64,000 nucleotides of DNA, taken from NCBI RefSeq assembly GCF_003626575.1, contig NZ_RBDY01000015.1, positions 1-64,000 on the forward strand, written 5' to 3'. Each line of letters starts with the position of its first letter. The first letter of the stretch is position 1. Both the position numbers and the translations under genes were made by a program. Of the stretch, positions 6,981-17,900 are shown piece by piece. Below the pieces are notes generated by a model, which had not been told where the DNA came from, did not search any database, and saw only the letters and a program-made list of their open reading frames with translations. Origin of the DNA: Streptomyces radicis (lineage in GTDB: Bacteria > Actinomycetota > Actinomycetes > Streptomycetales > Streptomycetaceae).

Positions 6981-9900
6981 GTGGGCAACCAGGAGAAGCT
7001 TCTCGACTACCTCAAGCGCGCGACCACGGACCTGCGCGCCGCGCGCAGGCGGATCGCCGAGATCGAGCACCGCGACCGGGAGCCGATCGCCATCGTCGCC
7101 ATGGCGTGCCGGTACCCGGGCGGCGTGGACTCGCCCGAGGGGCTGTGGCGGCTGGTCGACGAGGGGGTTGACGCGGTGTCGGAGTTCCCGGCCGACCGGG
7201 GCTGGGACACCGAGGGCATCTACGACCCCGAGCCGGGCAAGCCGGGCAAGACCGCGGCCCGCGAGGGCGGATTCCTGCACGACGCGGGCGAGTTCGACGC
7301 CGAGCTGTTCGGCATCAGCCCGCGCGAGGCCGCCGAGACCGACCCACAGCAGCGGCTCCTGCTCGAGGTGTCCTGGGAGGTCCTGGAGCGGGCGGGGATC
7401 GACCCGCTGTCGCTGAAGGGCAGCCCGACGGGCGTGTTCGCCGGGCTCATGTACCACGACTACGCCAAGGGCAGCAACGGCGGCAGCATCGTCTCGGGCC
7501 GCGTCGCCTACACGCTGGGCCTCGAGGGCCCTGCGGTGACCGTGGACACGGCCTGCTCCTCGTCGCTGGTCGCCCTGCACATGGCGATCCACTCGCTGCG
7601 CTCGGGGGACTGCACGCTCGCGCTCGCCGGGGGCGTGACGGTGATGTCCACGCCCGAGATGTTCGTCTACTTCAGCGAGCAGCGCGGGCTCGCCCTCGAC
7701 GGCCGCTGCAAGTCGTTCGGCGCGGGCGCCGACGGCGTCGGCTGCTCCGAGGGCGCCGGGGTTCTCCTTCTGGAGCGCCTGTCGGACGCGCGCCGCAACG
7801 GCCACCCCGTGCTCGCCGTGGTGCGCGGCACGGCGCTCAACCAGGACGGCGCGAGCAACGGCCTGTCGTCCCCCAACGGTCCGGCCCAACAGCGGGTGAT
7901 CAAGCAGGCGTTGGCCAACGCGGGCCTGTCCCCTGCCGATGTGGACGCGGTCGAGGCGCATGGCACGGGAACGACCCTGGGCGACCCGATCGAGGCACAG
8001 GCGCTGCTCGCCACCTATGGCCAGGACCGCGAGGAGCCGCTGTGGCTCGGCTCGATCAAGTCCAACATGGGGCACGCGCAGGCCGCTTCGGGTGTGGCGG
8101 GCATCATGAAGGTCGTCCTCGCGATGCGGCACGGCGTGCTGCCCAGGACGCTGCACGCGGATGACCCCTCGCCCCAGGTCGACTGGGAGGCGGGCAACAT
8201 CAGGCTGTTGACCGAGCCGCGCGCGTGGACGGTCGAAGGGCGCCCGCGCCGCGCGGCGGTGTCGTCGTTCGGGATCAGCGGCACCAACGCGCACGTCATC
8301 ATCGAGGAGGCGCCGCCCGCCGAGGACGAGGAGCCCGAGGAGCGCCGCGAGCTGCCCGTCGTGCCGATCGTCGTCTCGGCCAGGACCCCGGATGCCCTCG
8401 AGGCCCAGATCCGACGTGTCGCCTCGGTGGAGCGGGACGCCCTCGATGTGGCGTTCTCGGCCGCGACGGGACGCGCCGCGCTCGAGCACCGCGCGGTGCT
8501 CGTCGGCCCGGAGCGGATCGTGGACGTGGCCGAGGACGGCAGGGTGGCGTTTCTCTTCACGGGGCAGGGGAGTCAACGTCTTGGCATGGGGCGGGAGTTG
8601 TATGAGGCGTTTCCGGTGTTCGCGGCGGCGTTCGACGCGGTGTGCGAGGCAACGGGTCTGCCGCTGAGGGACGTTGTCTGGGGCGAGGACGCGGAGGTGT
8701 TGAACCGGACCGGGTTCACCCAGCCCGCGATCTTCGCGCTCGAGGTGGCGTTGTTCCGGCTCGTTGAATCGTGGGGGATCCGTCCGGACTTCGTGGCGGG
8801 TCATTCGATCGGTGAGGTGGCGGCGGCGCATGTGGCGGGTGTCTTCGATCTTGAGGACGCGGCGCGGCTTGTGGTGGAGCGTGGGCGGTTGATGCAGGCG
8901 TTGCCGTCGGGTGGTGCGATGGTGGCGGTCCAGGCGACGGAGGATGAGGTGTCCCCGCTGCTCGGTGACAACGTCGGCCTGGCGGCGGTCAACGGCCCGT
9001 CGTCCGTGGTGGTGTCGGGTGCGGTGGACGCGGTGGACGCGGTGGTCGGGCGCTTCGCCGATCGGAAGACGAGCCGGTTGAAGGTCTCCCACGCGTTCCA
9101 TTCACCGTTGATGGAGCCGATGCTCGATGACTTCCGCAAGGTCGCCGAGTCCGTGGTGTATCGCGAGCCCAGGATCCGTTTTCCCAAGGATGTGGCGTCG
9201 GCGGACTATTGGGTGCGGCATGTGCGCGAGGCGGTTCGATTCGCCGACGACGTGCGTCACTTGGCGGGTGAGGGGGTGACCCGTTTCCTGGAGATCGGTC
9301 CCGACGGGATCCTCACCGCCATGGCGCAGCAGAGCGTCGAGGGGACGATGGCGGCGACGCTGCGCCGTGAACGCCCCGAGGTCGAGAGCCTGTTCACCGG
9401 CGTCGGGCGGCTGTATGCCACCGGCGTTCCGGTTGACTGGGCCGCGGTGTTCGCCGGGCGCGGCGCCCGCCGCGTCGACCTGCCCACCTACCCGTTCCAG
9501 CGCCAGCGGTACTGGCTCATCAAGCAGCCAGGCGCCGCCGCGGGGGCGGACGCCGTCGAACACCCGCTGTTGACCGCCATGGTGGAGCTTCCCGAGGACG
9601 GCGGCGCCGTGTTCACCGGGCGGCTCGCCCTCGACTCCCAGCCCTGGCTCGCCGACCACGACGCCTTCGGCGCGCTGGTGGTGCCGGGGGAGGCGTTGGT
9701 CGAGCTCGCCCTGTTCGCCGCCGAGCGGACCGGCCACGGCCGGGTCGAGCGGCTCGACCTCCACGCCCCGCTGGTCCTCGCCGACGCCGACGACGTCAGC
9801 ACGCTGCGCGTGCTGGTCGCCCAGGACGGCACCCTGAGCGTGCACGCGCGCTGCGACGACGACGCGCCCTGGGTCAAGCACGCCGACGGCGCGCTCACCG

Positions 9901-11885
9901 CCGAGCCCTCCGAGGCCGCCAAGACCTCCTGGCCCCGCGACGACGAGACGGCCTACGCCGCCGTGCTCGCCACGGCGGCCGAGGCCGCGGGGCTGCCCAC
10001 CGAGGGCGGGCCCGCACTCGCCCACGCGTGGCGCGGCGCCATGGTGCGCCTCGACGGCGAGGGCCGCCCGGCCCTCTCGGCCGAGTCCGTCGAGACGCGC
10101 CCCCTCACCGCCGAGGAGGTCCGCGCCCACACCGGCGGCCGCGAGTCCCTCTTCCACATCGAGTGGGTCCCCGCCCCCGCGCCCACCCGCGCCGAGGCCG
10201 CCCCGCACGTCGTCCACGCGTGCCCTCCGCTCGACACCGCCGCGCCCGAGGGCTTCCGCGCGCTCACCCGCGGGCTGCTCACCGTCATCCAGGACTGGCT
10301 GGCCGACGAGCGGGCCGCGGACTCCCGGCTCGTGGTCGTCACGCGCGGCGCGACCGACGGCGCCGACCTCGGCCACGCCGCCGCGTGGGGCCTGGTGCGC
10401 TCGGCCGAGGAGGAGCACCCTGGCCGTTTCGTCCTGGTCGACCTGGACGCCGACGCCGAGCTGCCCGAGGAGGCGCTGCGCCTCGACGAGCCCGAGATCG
10501 CCGTGCGCGACGGCCGGATCCGGGTGCCGAGGCTGGCCCGCGTCCCGGCGACCAACGCCCACGCCCCGTCGTGGGACGCCGAAGGCACGGTCCTGATCAC
10601 CGGCGGAACGAGCGGCCTCGGCGCCCTGACCGCCCGCCACCTCGTCGCCGAACACGGCGTGCGAAGCCTGCTGTTGACCAGCCGCCGGGGCAGCGCGGCC
10701 CCGGGCGCTGCCGAACTGGCCGAGGAGCTCACGGCGTTGGGCGCCACGGTCGAGGTCGCCGCGTGCGATGTCGCCGACCGCGACGCCCTGGCCGCGCTGC
10801 TGGCCGAGCGCCGCCTCACCGGCGTCGTGCACTCGGCCGGTGTCGTGGACGACGTGCTGATCGGCGCGTTGACACCCGAACGCCTCGACGCGGTCATGCG
10901 GCCCAAGGTGGACGCCGCGTGGCACCTGCACGAGCTGACCCGCGACCACGACCTCTCGGCGTTTGTCATCTTCTCGTCCGTCGCTGGCACGCTCGGCGGC
11001 GCCGGGCAGGGCAACTACGCTGCCGCGAACGCCTGGTTGGACGCCCTCGCCCGGCACCGCGCCGCCCGGGGCCTTGCCGGGCTCTCCCTCGGCTGGGGGC
11101 CCTGGACCGAGGTCGGCGGCATGGCCGACCGCCTCGACGAGGCCGAGCTGCGCCGCCTCTCCCGCACGGGCATGCCGCCGCTCGCCCCCGACGAGGGCCT
11201 TGCGCTGCTCGACGCCGGGACCCTGCCGGGGCAGCCCCCGGTGACGCTCCCGGTCAGGTTCGAGCTCGCGGTGATGCGCGGGCTGGCCGAGGCGGGGACG
11301 CTCCCCGCCAAGTTCGGCGGCCTCGTGCGCGTCACGGCCCGGCGCGCGCCCTCGGGCGGCGCGTCGTTGGAGCGGCGGCTCACCGGGCTGACCGAGGCCG
11401 AACGCGAGCGGCTCCTGCTGGAGTTGGTCCGCGGCCACGTCGCGCGCGTCCTGGGGCACGAGGGCGTCGACGCGGTGCCGCCCGACCGCGCGGTCAACGA
11501 GCTCGGCCTCACGTCGTTGGGCGCCGTGGAGCTGCGCAACGCGCTCAACGCCGAGACCGGCCTCTCGCTGCCCCCGACCCTGGTCTTCGACCACCCGACC
11601 CCCCTCGCCATCGCCGATCTCGTGCACCGCGGGCTGCGTCCCGCCGAGGCCGACCCCGCCGCGCCGCTGCTGGCCGAACTCGACCGGATCGAGGCCGCGT
11701 TGGCTGACCTCGCGCCGAGCGACGACGACGCCCACGCCAAGGTCACGGCCCGGCTCGAGGTGGCGCTGCTGCGGGCCAGGGACGCCAGGAGCGGGGCCGC
11801 GGACGCCGCGTCGGCCACCGGCCTGGTGGCCGCCTCCGACGATGAGCTGTTCGAGGTGCTTGACAAGGAACTGGGCCTGTCCTGA
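6981..11885 (+). CDS. Type I polyketide synthase, one module (KS-AT-DH*-KR-ACP)
   Basis: About 1634 residues, one chain-extension module. The N-terminal coiled-coil docking helix (LLDYLKRATTDLRAARRR) precedes KS (about 33-450; TACSSS cysteine, EAHGTG and NMGHAQA histidines). AT (520-830) has GHSIGE and HAFHSP, the malonyl-CoA signature. The DH keeps the His motif (ADHDAFGALVVPGE) but the region that should hold YGPxF and HPALLD is missing, so dehydration is probably lost. KR (1200-1385) has TGGTSGLG, VDD and a Tyr-containing active site. ACP (about 1480-1555) carries its serine in LGLTSL. The C-terminus has helices ending DDELFEVLDKELG, a class-1a-type docking end. There is no ER. GTG 6981 or 6978 is favoured by GGAG just upstream. 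Predicted job: add one acetate unit and leave a hydroxyl. Confidence 0.92.
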   Translation: MGNQEKLLDYLKRATTDLRAARRRIAEIEHRDREPIAIVAMACRYPGGVDSPEGLWRLVDEGVDAVSEFPADRGWDTEGIYDPEPGKPGKTAAREGGFLHDAGEFDAELFGISPREAAETDPQQRLLLEVSWEVLERAGIDPLSLKGSPTGVFAGLMYHDYAKGSNGGSIVSGRVAYTLGLEGPAVTVDTACSSSLVALHMAIHSLRSGDCTLALAGGVTVMSTPEMFVYFSEQRGLALDGRCKSFGAGADGVGCSEGAGVLLLERLSDARRNGHPVLAVVRGTALNQDGASNGLSSPNGPAQQRVIKQALANAGLSPADVDAVEAHGTGTTLGDPIEAQALLATYGQDREEPLWLGSIKSNMGHAQAASGVAGIMKVVLAMRHGVLPRTLHADDPSPQVDWEAGNIRLLTEPRAWTVEGRPRRAAVSSFGISGTNAHVIIEEAPPAEDEEPEERRELPVVPIVVSARTPDALEAQIRRVASVERDALDVAFSAATGRAALEHRAVLVGPERIVDVAEDGRVAFLFTGQGSQRLGMGRELYEAFPVFAAAFDAVCEATGLPLRDVVWGEDAEVLNRTGFTQPAIFALEVALFRLVESWGIRPDFVAGHSIGEVAAAHVAGVFDLEDAARLVVERGRLMQALPSGGAMVAVQATEDEVSPLLGDNVGLAAVNGPSSVVVSGAVDAVDAVVGRFADRKTSRLKVSHAFHSPLMEPMLDDFRKVAESVVYREPRIRFPKDVASADYWVRHVREAVRFADDVRHLAGEGVTRFLEIGPDGILTAMAQQSVEGTMAATLRRERPEVESLFTGVGRLYATGVPVDWAAVFAGRGARRVDLPTYPFQRQRYWLIKQPGAAAGADAVEHPLLTAMVELPEDGGAVFTGRLALDSQPWLADHDAFGALVVPGEALVELALFAAERTGHGRVERLDLHAPLVLADADDVSTLRVLVAQDGTLSVHARCDDDAPWVKHADGALTAEPSEAAKTSWPRDDETAYAAVLATAAEAAGLPTEGGPALAHAWRGAMVRLDGEGRPALSAESVETRPLTAEEVRAHTGGRESLFHIEWVPAPAPTRAEAAPHVVHACPPLDTAAPEGFRALTRGLLTVIQDWLADERAADSRLVVVTRGATDGADLGHAAAWGLVRSAEEEHPGRFVLVDLDADAELPEEALRLDEPEIAVRDGRIRVPRLARVPATNAHAPSWDAEGTVLITGGTSGLGALTARHLVAEHGVRSLLLTSRRGSAAPGAAELAEELTALGATVEVAACDVADRDALAALLAERRLTGVVHSAGVVDDVLIGALTPERLDAVMRPKVDAAWHLHELTRDHDLSAFVIFSSVAGTLGGAGQGNYAAANAWLDALARHRAARGLAGLSLGWGPWTEVGGMADRLDEAELRRLSRTGMPPLAPDEGLALLDAGTLPGQPPVTLPVRFELAVMRGLAEAGTLPAKFGGLVRVTARRAPSGGASLERRLTGLTEAERERLLLELVRGHVARVLGHEGVDAVPPDRAVNELGLTSLGAVELRNALNAETGLSLPPTLVFDHPTPLAIADLVHRGLRPAEADPAAPLLAELDRIEAALADLAPSDDDAHAKVTARLEVALLRARDARSGAADAASATGLVAASDDELFEVLDKELGLS
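8407..9412 (+). repeat. PKS1 AT region nearly identical to PKS4 module 2
   Basis: This stretch, covering the KS-AT linker and AT, is almost base-for-base the same as 40203-41208 with constant offset. Identity breaks at the post-AT linker (about 9413/41209). Synonymous sites match too, which indicates recent duplication or gene conversion rather than selection on protein sequence alone. Confidence 0.7.
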
Positions 11886-11932
11886 CGGGACCCCGCCACT
11901 GATCGTGGACTTTCACGGATGGGTTGATGTCG

Positions 11933-14900
11933 ATGTCGAAGGACGCGAACGACGACCGGCTGCGCGAGTATCTCCGGCGCGCCACCGCAGAGTTGCAGCA
12001 AACCCGGCGGCGGCTGCGCGAGGTGGAGGACCGGGATCGGGAGCCGATCGCGATCGTGGGAATGGCGTGCCGCTTCCCCGGCGGCGTGGCCTCGCCCGAG
12101 GGCCTGTGGGACCTGGTCGCCGAAGGCGTGGACACGGTGGGCGAGTTCCCCACCGACCGGGGCTGGGACCTGGACGGGGTGTACGACCCGGACGGGGCGC
12201 GGGAGAACACCACCTATGTCCGCAGCGGCAGCTTCCTGGAGAACGCGGGCGACTTCGACCCCGAGTTCTTCGGCATCAGCCCCAACGAGGCGACCCTCAT
12301 GGACCCCCAGCAGCGTCTCCTGCTGGAAACCTCGTGGGAGGCGATCGAGCGGGCCGGGATCGACCCTTCGTCGCTGAGCGGCAGCACGACGGGCATGTTC
12401 GCCGGGCTCGTCTACCACGACTACCCCAACAGCAGCATGACCGGAGCGCTGGTCTCGGGGCGCGTCGCCTACACCCTCGGCCTCGAGGGCCCCGCGGTCA
12501 CGGTGGACACCGCGTGCTCGTCGTCGCTCGTCGCGCTCGACCTGGCGATCAAGGCGCTGCGCGGCGGGGAGTGCTCCCTCGCGCTCGCCGGTGGGGTCAC
12601 GGTGATGTCAACCCCCGTCACCTTTGTGGAGTTCAGCCGACAGCGCGGCCTGGCCCTTGACGGCCGCTGCAAGGCGTTCGCCTCGACCGCCGACGGCACG
12701 GGCTGGAGCGAGGGCGTCGGCGTGCTGCTGGTCGAGCGCCTTTCCGACGCGCGCCGCAACGGCCACCCCGTGCTCGCCGTCGTGCGCGGCACGGCCACCA
12801 ATCAGGACGGCGCGAGCAACGGCCTCACCGCGCCCAACGGCCCCTCCCAACGCCGGGTCATCCGCCAGGCGTTGGCGAACGCGGGCCTGTCCGCGTCCGA
12901 CATCGACGTCGTCGAGGCCCATGGCACGGGCACCACGCTGGGCGACCCCATCGAGGCGCAGGCGCTCCTCGCCACCTATGGCCAGGAGCGCTCGGGCGAA
13001 CGGCCGCTCTGGCTCGGCTCGATCAAGTCCAACATCGGCCACACCCAGGCCGCCGCCGGCGTGGCGGGCGTCATCAAGATGGTGCAGGCGATGCGGAACG
13101 GCTCGCTGCCCAGGACGCTGCACGTGGACGAGCCGACACCCCAGGTGGACTGGACGGCGGGCGACGTCAGGCTGCTGACCGAGACCCGCGCCTGGCCCCG
13201 GGGCGAGAGCCCGCGCCGCGCGGCCGTCTCGTCGTTCGGCGCCAGCGGGACAAACGCGCACATCATCCTCGAGGAGGCCCCACGCGTCGAGGAAACGCCG
13301 CTGGAGCGACGGGAGTTGCCGGTCGTTCCGCTGGTGCTGTCGGCGAGGACGGCCGAGGCGCTCGACGCCCAGATCGAGCGCGTCACCTCGGTGGAGCGTG
13401 ACGCGTTGGACGTGGCGTTCTCGGCGGCGACCGGCCGGGCGCCCCTTGAGCACCGCGCGGTGCTGGTCGGCTCGGAGCGCATCGTCGACGTGGCCCGCGG
13501 CGGCCTCACCGCGTTTCTCTTCACCGGGCAGGGCAGTCAACGCCTCGGCATGGGCCGGGAGTTGTACGACACCTTTCCGGTGTTCGCCGAGGCGTTCGAC
13601 GCGGTGTGCGCGGCGCTCGACCTGCCGCTCAAGGATGTGGTGTGGGGCGGGGACGCGGAGGCGTTGAACCGGACCGGGTTCACCCAGCCCGCGATCTTCG
13701 CGCTCGAAGTGGCGCTGTACCGGCTCGTTGAATCATGGGGAATCCGCGCGGACTTCGTGGCGGGTCATTCGATCGGTGAGGTGGCGGCCGCGCATGTCGC
13801 GGGAGTCCTGAGCCTTGAGGACGCGGCCCGGCTGATCGTGGCCCGTGGCCGTCTGATGCAGGCGTTGCCCTCGGGTGGCGCGATGGTGGCGATCCAGGCG
13901 ACGGAGGAAGAGGTACTCCCGCTGCTCAAGGGCGAGGTGAGCCTGGCAGCGGTCAACGGCCCTTCGTCCGTGGTGGTTTCGGGCGCCGAGGACGCGGTGA
14001 ACGCGGTCGCCGAGCACTTCGCCGACCGCAAGCAGAGCCGGTTGAAGGTGTCCCATGCGTTCCATTCACCCCTCATGGACCCGATGCTCGACGACTTCCG
14101 CGAGGTCGCCGAGTCCCTCACGTACCACCGCCCCGAGATCCGCTTCCCCAAGGACGTCGCCTCGGCCGACTACTGGGTGCGGCACGTCCGCGACACGGTG
14201 CGCTTCGCCGACGACGTGCGCCGCCTGAGGGACGAGGGCGACGTCCGCTTCCTTGAGATCGGCCCCGACGGCGTGCTCAGCGCGATGGTCGACGGCGCGC
14301 TCGCCACCGCCACCCTCAGGCGCGAGCGGCCCGAGACCGCGACGCTGCTCGCCGCCGTGGGGCGGCTCTACGCGGCGGGTGTGCCCGTCGACTGGAGCGC
14401 GGTGTTCGCCGGGCGCGGCGCGCGGCGCGTCGACCTGCCGACCTACCCGTTCCAGCGCAGGCGGTACTGGCTGATCGACGGCACGGCGAACGCCGACCCC
14501 GCGTCCATGGGGCTCGGGGCGGCGCGGCACCCGCTGCTCGGGGCGACCGTCATGATGGCGGAGTCCGACGAGCTGGTGTTCACCGGGCGCCTCTCGGTCG
14601 GCTCCCAGCCATGGCTGGCCGACCATGTCGTGGGCGGCGCCGTCGTGTTCCCCGCCACCGGCTTTGTCGAGCTCGCGGTGCGCGCGGGCGACGAGGTCGG
14701 CTGCGGCCGCGTCGAGGAACTGACCGTCGAGACCCCGCTTGTCCTCCCCGAGCGCGGCGGCGTCGCCGTCCAGGTCGTCGTCGGGGCCGCGGACGCCTCG
14801 GCCTCCCGCTCCCTGACGGTGTACGCGCGCGACGAGAACGCGCTCGACGCCCCGTGGACGCGCCACGCGGTCGGCCTGCTCACCGCGGGCGCCGCGGGCG

Positions 14901-17900
14901 CCTCGGGCGGGAGCGAGCTGACCCCGTGGCCGCCGACCGGCGCGGAACAGGTTGACCTGGACGGATTCCACGACCGGCTCGCCGCCGCGGGCCTGACCTA
15001 TGGCCCGGCCTTCCGGGGGATCGAGGCCGCCTGGCGGCGCGGCGACGAGATCTTCGCCGAGGTCACCCTGCCCGACAACGCCGACCCCGGCGCGTTCGGC
15101 CTGCACCCGGCCGTCCTCGACGCGGGCCTGCGCGCGTTCGCCCTGTCCCGCCCGGCCGAGGACGACGCGGCGCACCTGCCGTTCGCCTGGCGTGGCGTCG
15201 AGCTGCACGCGTCGGGCGCGGGCGCCCTGCGGGTCCGCGTCACCCGGCTGCCGGACGGCGCCATGGCCCTGACGATCGCCGACGCCGCGGGCGAGCCCGT
15301 CGCGACCGTCGAGGCCCTGACCCTGCGACCCGTCTCCGACCTGAGGACCCCGCACACCGACTCGCTCTACCGCATCACCTGGACTCCCGCCGCGGCCAAC
15401 GGCGTTGCCCCATCGGACGTGGACATCCTCCGCATCGACGGCGCCGACGCGCGTTCCGCGGTGAACCAGGCCCTTGAGGCGTTGCAGTCCGCGGGCCCAC
15501 GCCTCGTCGTGGTCACGCGGGGCGCGGTGTCGGCGGACGGCGAGGACGTCACCGACCTCGCGGGTGCGGCGGTGTGGGGCCTGGTGCGCAGCGCGCAGTC
15601 GGAGGACCCGGGGCGCTTCGTCCTGGTCGACCTCCCCGGGACCGGCTCCGGGACCGAGCCCGACGCCGAACGGGCCGCCGTGGACCTGGCGTTGGCCACC
15701 GACGAGCCCCAGGTCGTCATCCGCGGGGGCGCCGCCCTGGTGCCCCGGCTGGCTCGGCGGGTCGGGGCGCCGGACGAGGCCGCCTCGACCCTGGGTGAAT
15801 CGGTATTGATCACCGGTGCGTCCGGCGCGCTCGGTGGTCTGGTCGCGCGGCATCTGGTGTCCGAACACGGGGTGCGACGGCTGTTGTTGATCAGTCGTCG
15901 GGGTTCCGAGGCTCCTGGCGCGGCGGAGTTGGTGGCGGAGTTGACGGGGCTCGGGGCCGAGGTGGAGGTGGCGGCGTGTGATGTCGCGGATCGGGAGGCG
16001 CTGGCCGAGCTGCTTGCGGGGCGTTCCCTCACGGGCGTGGTGCACGCGGCCGGTGTGCTGGACGACGGCGTGCTCGCCTCGTTGACGCCCGAGCGTGTGG
16101 ACCGTGTGCTGCGGCCCAAGGTGGACGCGGCGCTCCATCTGCACGAGCTGACCCGGGACATGGACCTGAGCGCCTTTGTCCTCTTCTCGTCCGCCGCTGG
16201 CGTGCTCGGCGTCGCCGGGCAGGGCAACTACGCGGCGGCCAACGCGTTCCTCGACGCCCTCGCCGCCCACCGCCGCGCCCATGGCCTGCCCGCCCAGGCC
16301 CTCGCCTGGGGGCCATGGAGCCAGGCGTCCGGCATGGCGGGCACCCTGAACGAGGCCGACCGCACCCGCATGGAGCGCGGCGGCATCCTCCCGCTCGCCA
16401 ACCGCGACGGCCTCACCCTCTTCGACGCGGCGCTCCGCACGGGCGAACCCGCCGCCATCCCACTGAAGTTGAACCTCGCGGCGGTCCGCGCCAGCGGCTC
16501 GGTGCCCGACGTGCTGCGTGGCCTGATCCCCGTGGTCACACGCGGCACCGCCCGCACCCGCGCCGACGCCGACGGGATCCGCCAGCGGCTCGTGGGCCTG
16601 ACCGAGGACCAGCGGCTCGACACCCTGCTGACCCTGGTCCGCGCCCAGGCCGCAGGGACCCTCGGCTACGCGGGCCCCGAGGCCGTCGGCCCGGAGCGCA
16701 CCTTCCGTGACCTGGGTGTCGACTCGCTCGCGGCGATGGAGCTGCGCAACGGCCTCGGCCGGGCCACGGGCCTGAAGCTCCCCGCGACGCTGGTGTTCGA
16801 CTACCCGACCCCGGCGGTGCTCGCCCGCCACCTGCTCGACGAGGTGTGGGGGACCGCCGACGAGGCCCAGGTCAGGCGGGTCGTGGCCCCGGCCGACGAC
16901 GACCCGATCGCCATCGTCGGGATGGCGTGCCGCTACCCGGGCGGGGTGTCATCGCCCGAGGAGCTGTGGCGGCTGGTTGACGGCGGGGTTGACGCCATCT
17001 CGGGGTTCCCCACGAACCGCGGCTGGAATCTGGACCGCATCTACGACCCCACGGGCACGCGCCCCGGCACCAGCTATGTCGACCAGGGTGGATTCCTCTA
17101 CGACGCGGGGGAGTTCGACCCCGGCTTCTTCGGGATCGCGCCCAATGAGGCGCTGGTGATGGATCCGCAGCAGCGGCTGCTGCTCGAGGCGTCGTGGGAG
17201 GCGCTCGAACGCGCGGGGATCGACCCGACGGCGTTGAAGGGCAGCGCGACCGGCGTGTTCACCGGGATGAGCTACCACGACTACAGCCACAACAGCAGCA
17301 CGGGCGCCATCGCCTCGGGCCGCGTCGCCTACACGCTCGGCCTCGAAGGGCCCGCGGTGACGGTCGACACCGCGTGCTCGTCCTCGCTTGTCGCGCTGCA
17401 CTGGGCGGCGCAGGCGCTGCGCTCGGGCGAGTGCTCCCTCGCGCTCGCCAGCGGCGTCGCCGTGATGGCGACATCGGAGAACTTCATCGAGTTCAGCGAC
17501 CAGCGCGGCCTGGCGCGCGACGGGCGCTGCAAGTCGTTCGCCGCGGCGGCCGATGGCACCGGGTGGGGCGAGGGCGTCGGCGTGCTGCTGGTCGAGCGCC
17601 TGTCCGACGCCCGGCGTAATGGCCACCCCGTGCTCGCGGTGGTGCGCGGCACGGCCACCAACCAGGACGGCGCGAGCAATGGCCTCACCGCGCCCAACGG
17701 TCCGGCCCAACAGCGCGTGATCAAGCAGGCGTTGGCCAACGCGGGCCTGTCCCCTGCCGATGTGGACGCGGTCGAGGCGCATGGCACGGGGACGACCCTG
17801 GGCGACCCGATCGAGGCGCAGGCGCTGCTCGCCACTTATGGCCAGGACCGCTCCGAGGGGCGTCCGCTGTGGCTGGGATCGATCAAGTCCAACATCGGCC

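Noticed and set aside
6981..11885. PKS1 as loading module because it is the first PKS gene
   Set aside because: Its KS has the active cysteine (not KSQ) and an N-terminal docking helix, so it receives a chain from another PKS. PKS5 has the loading ACP.
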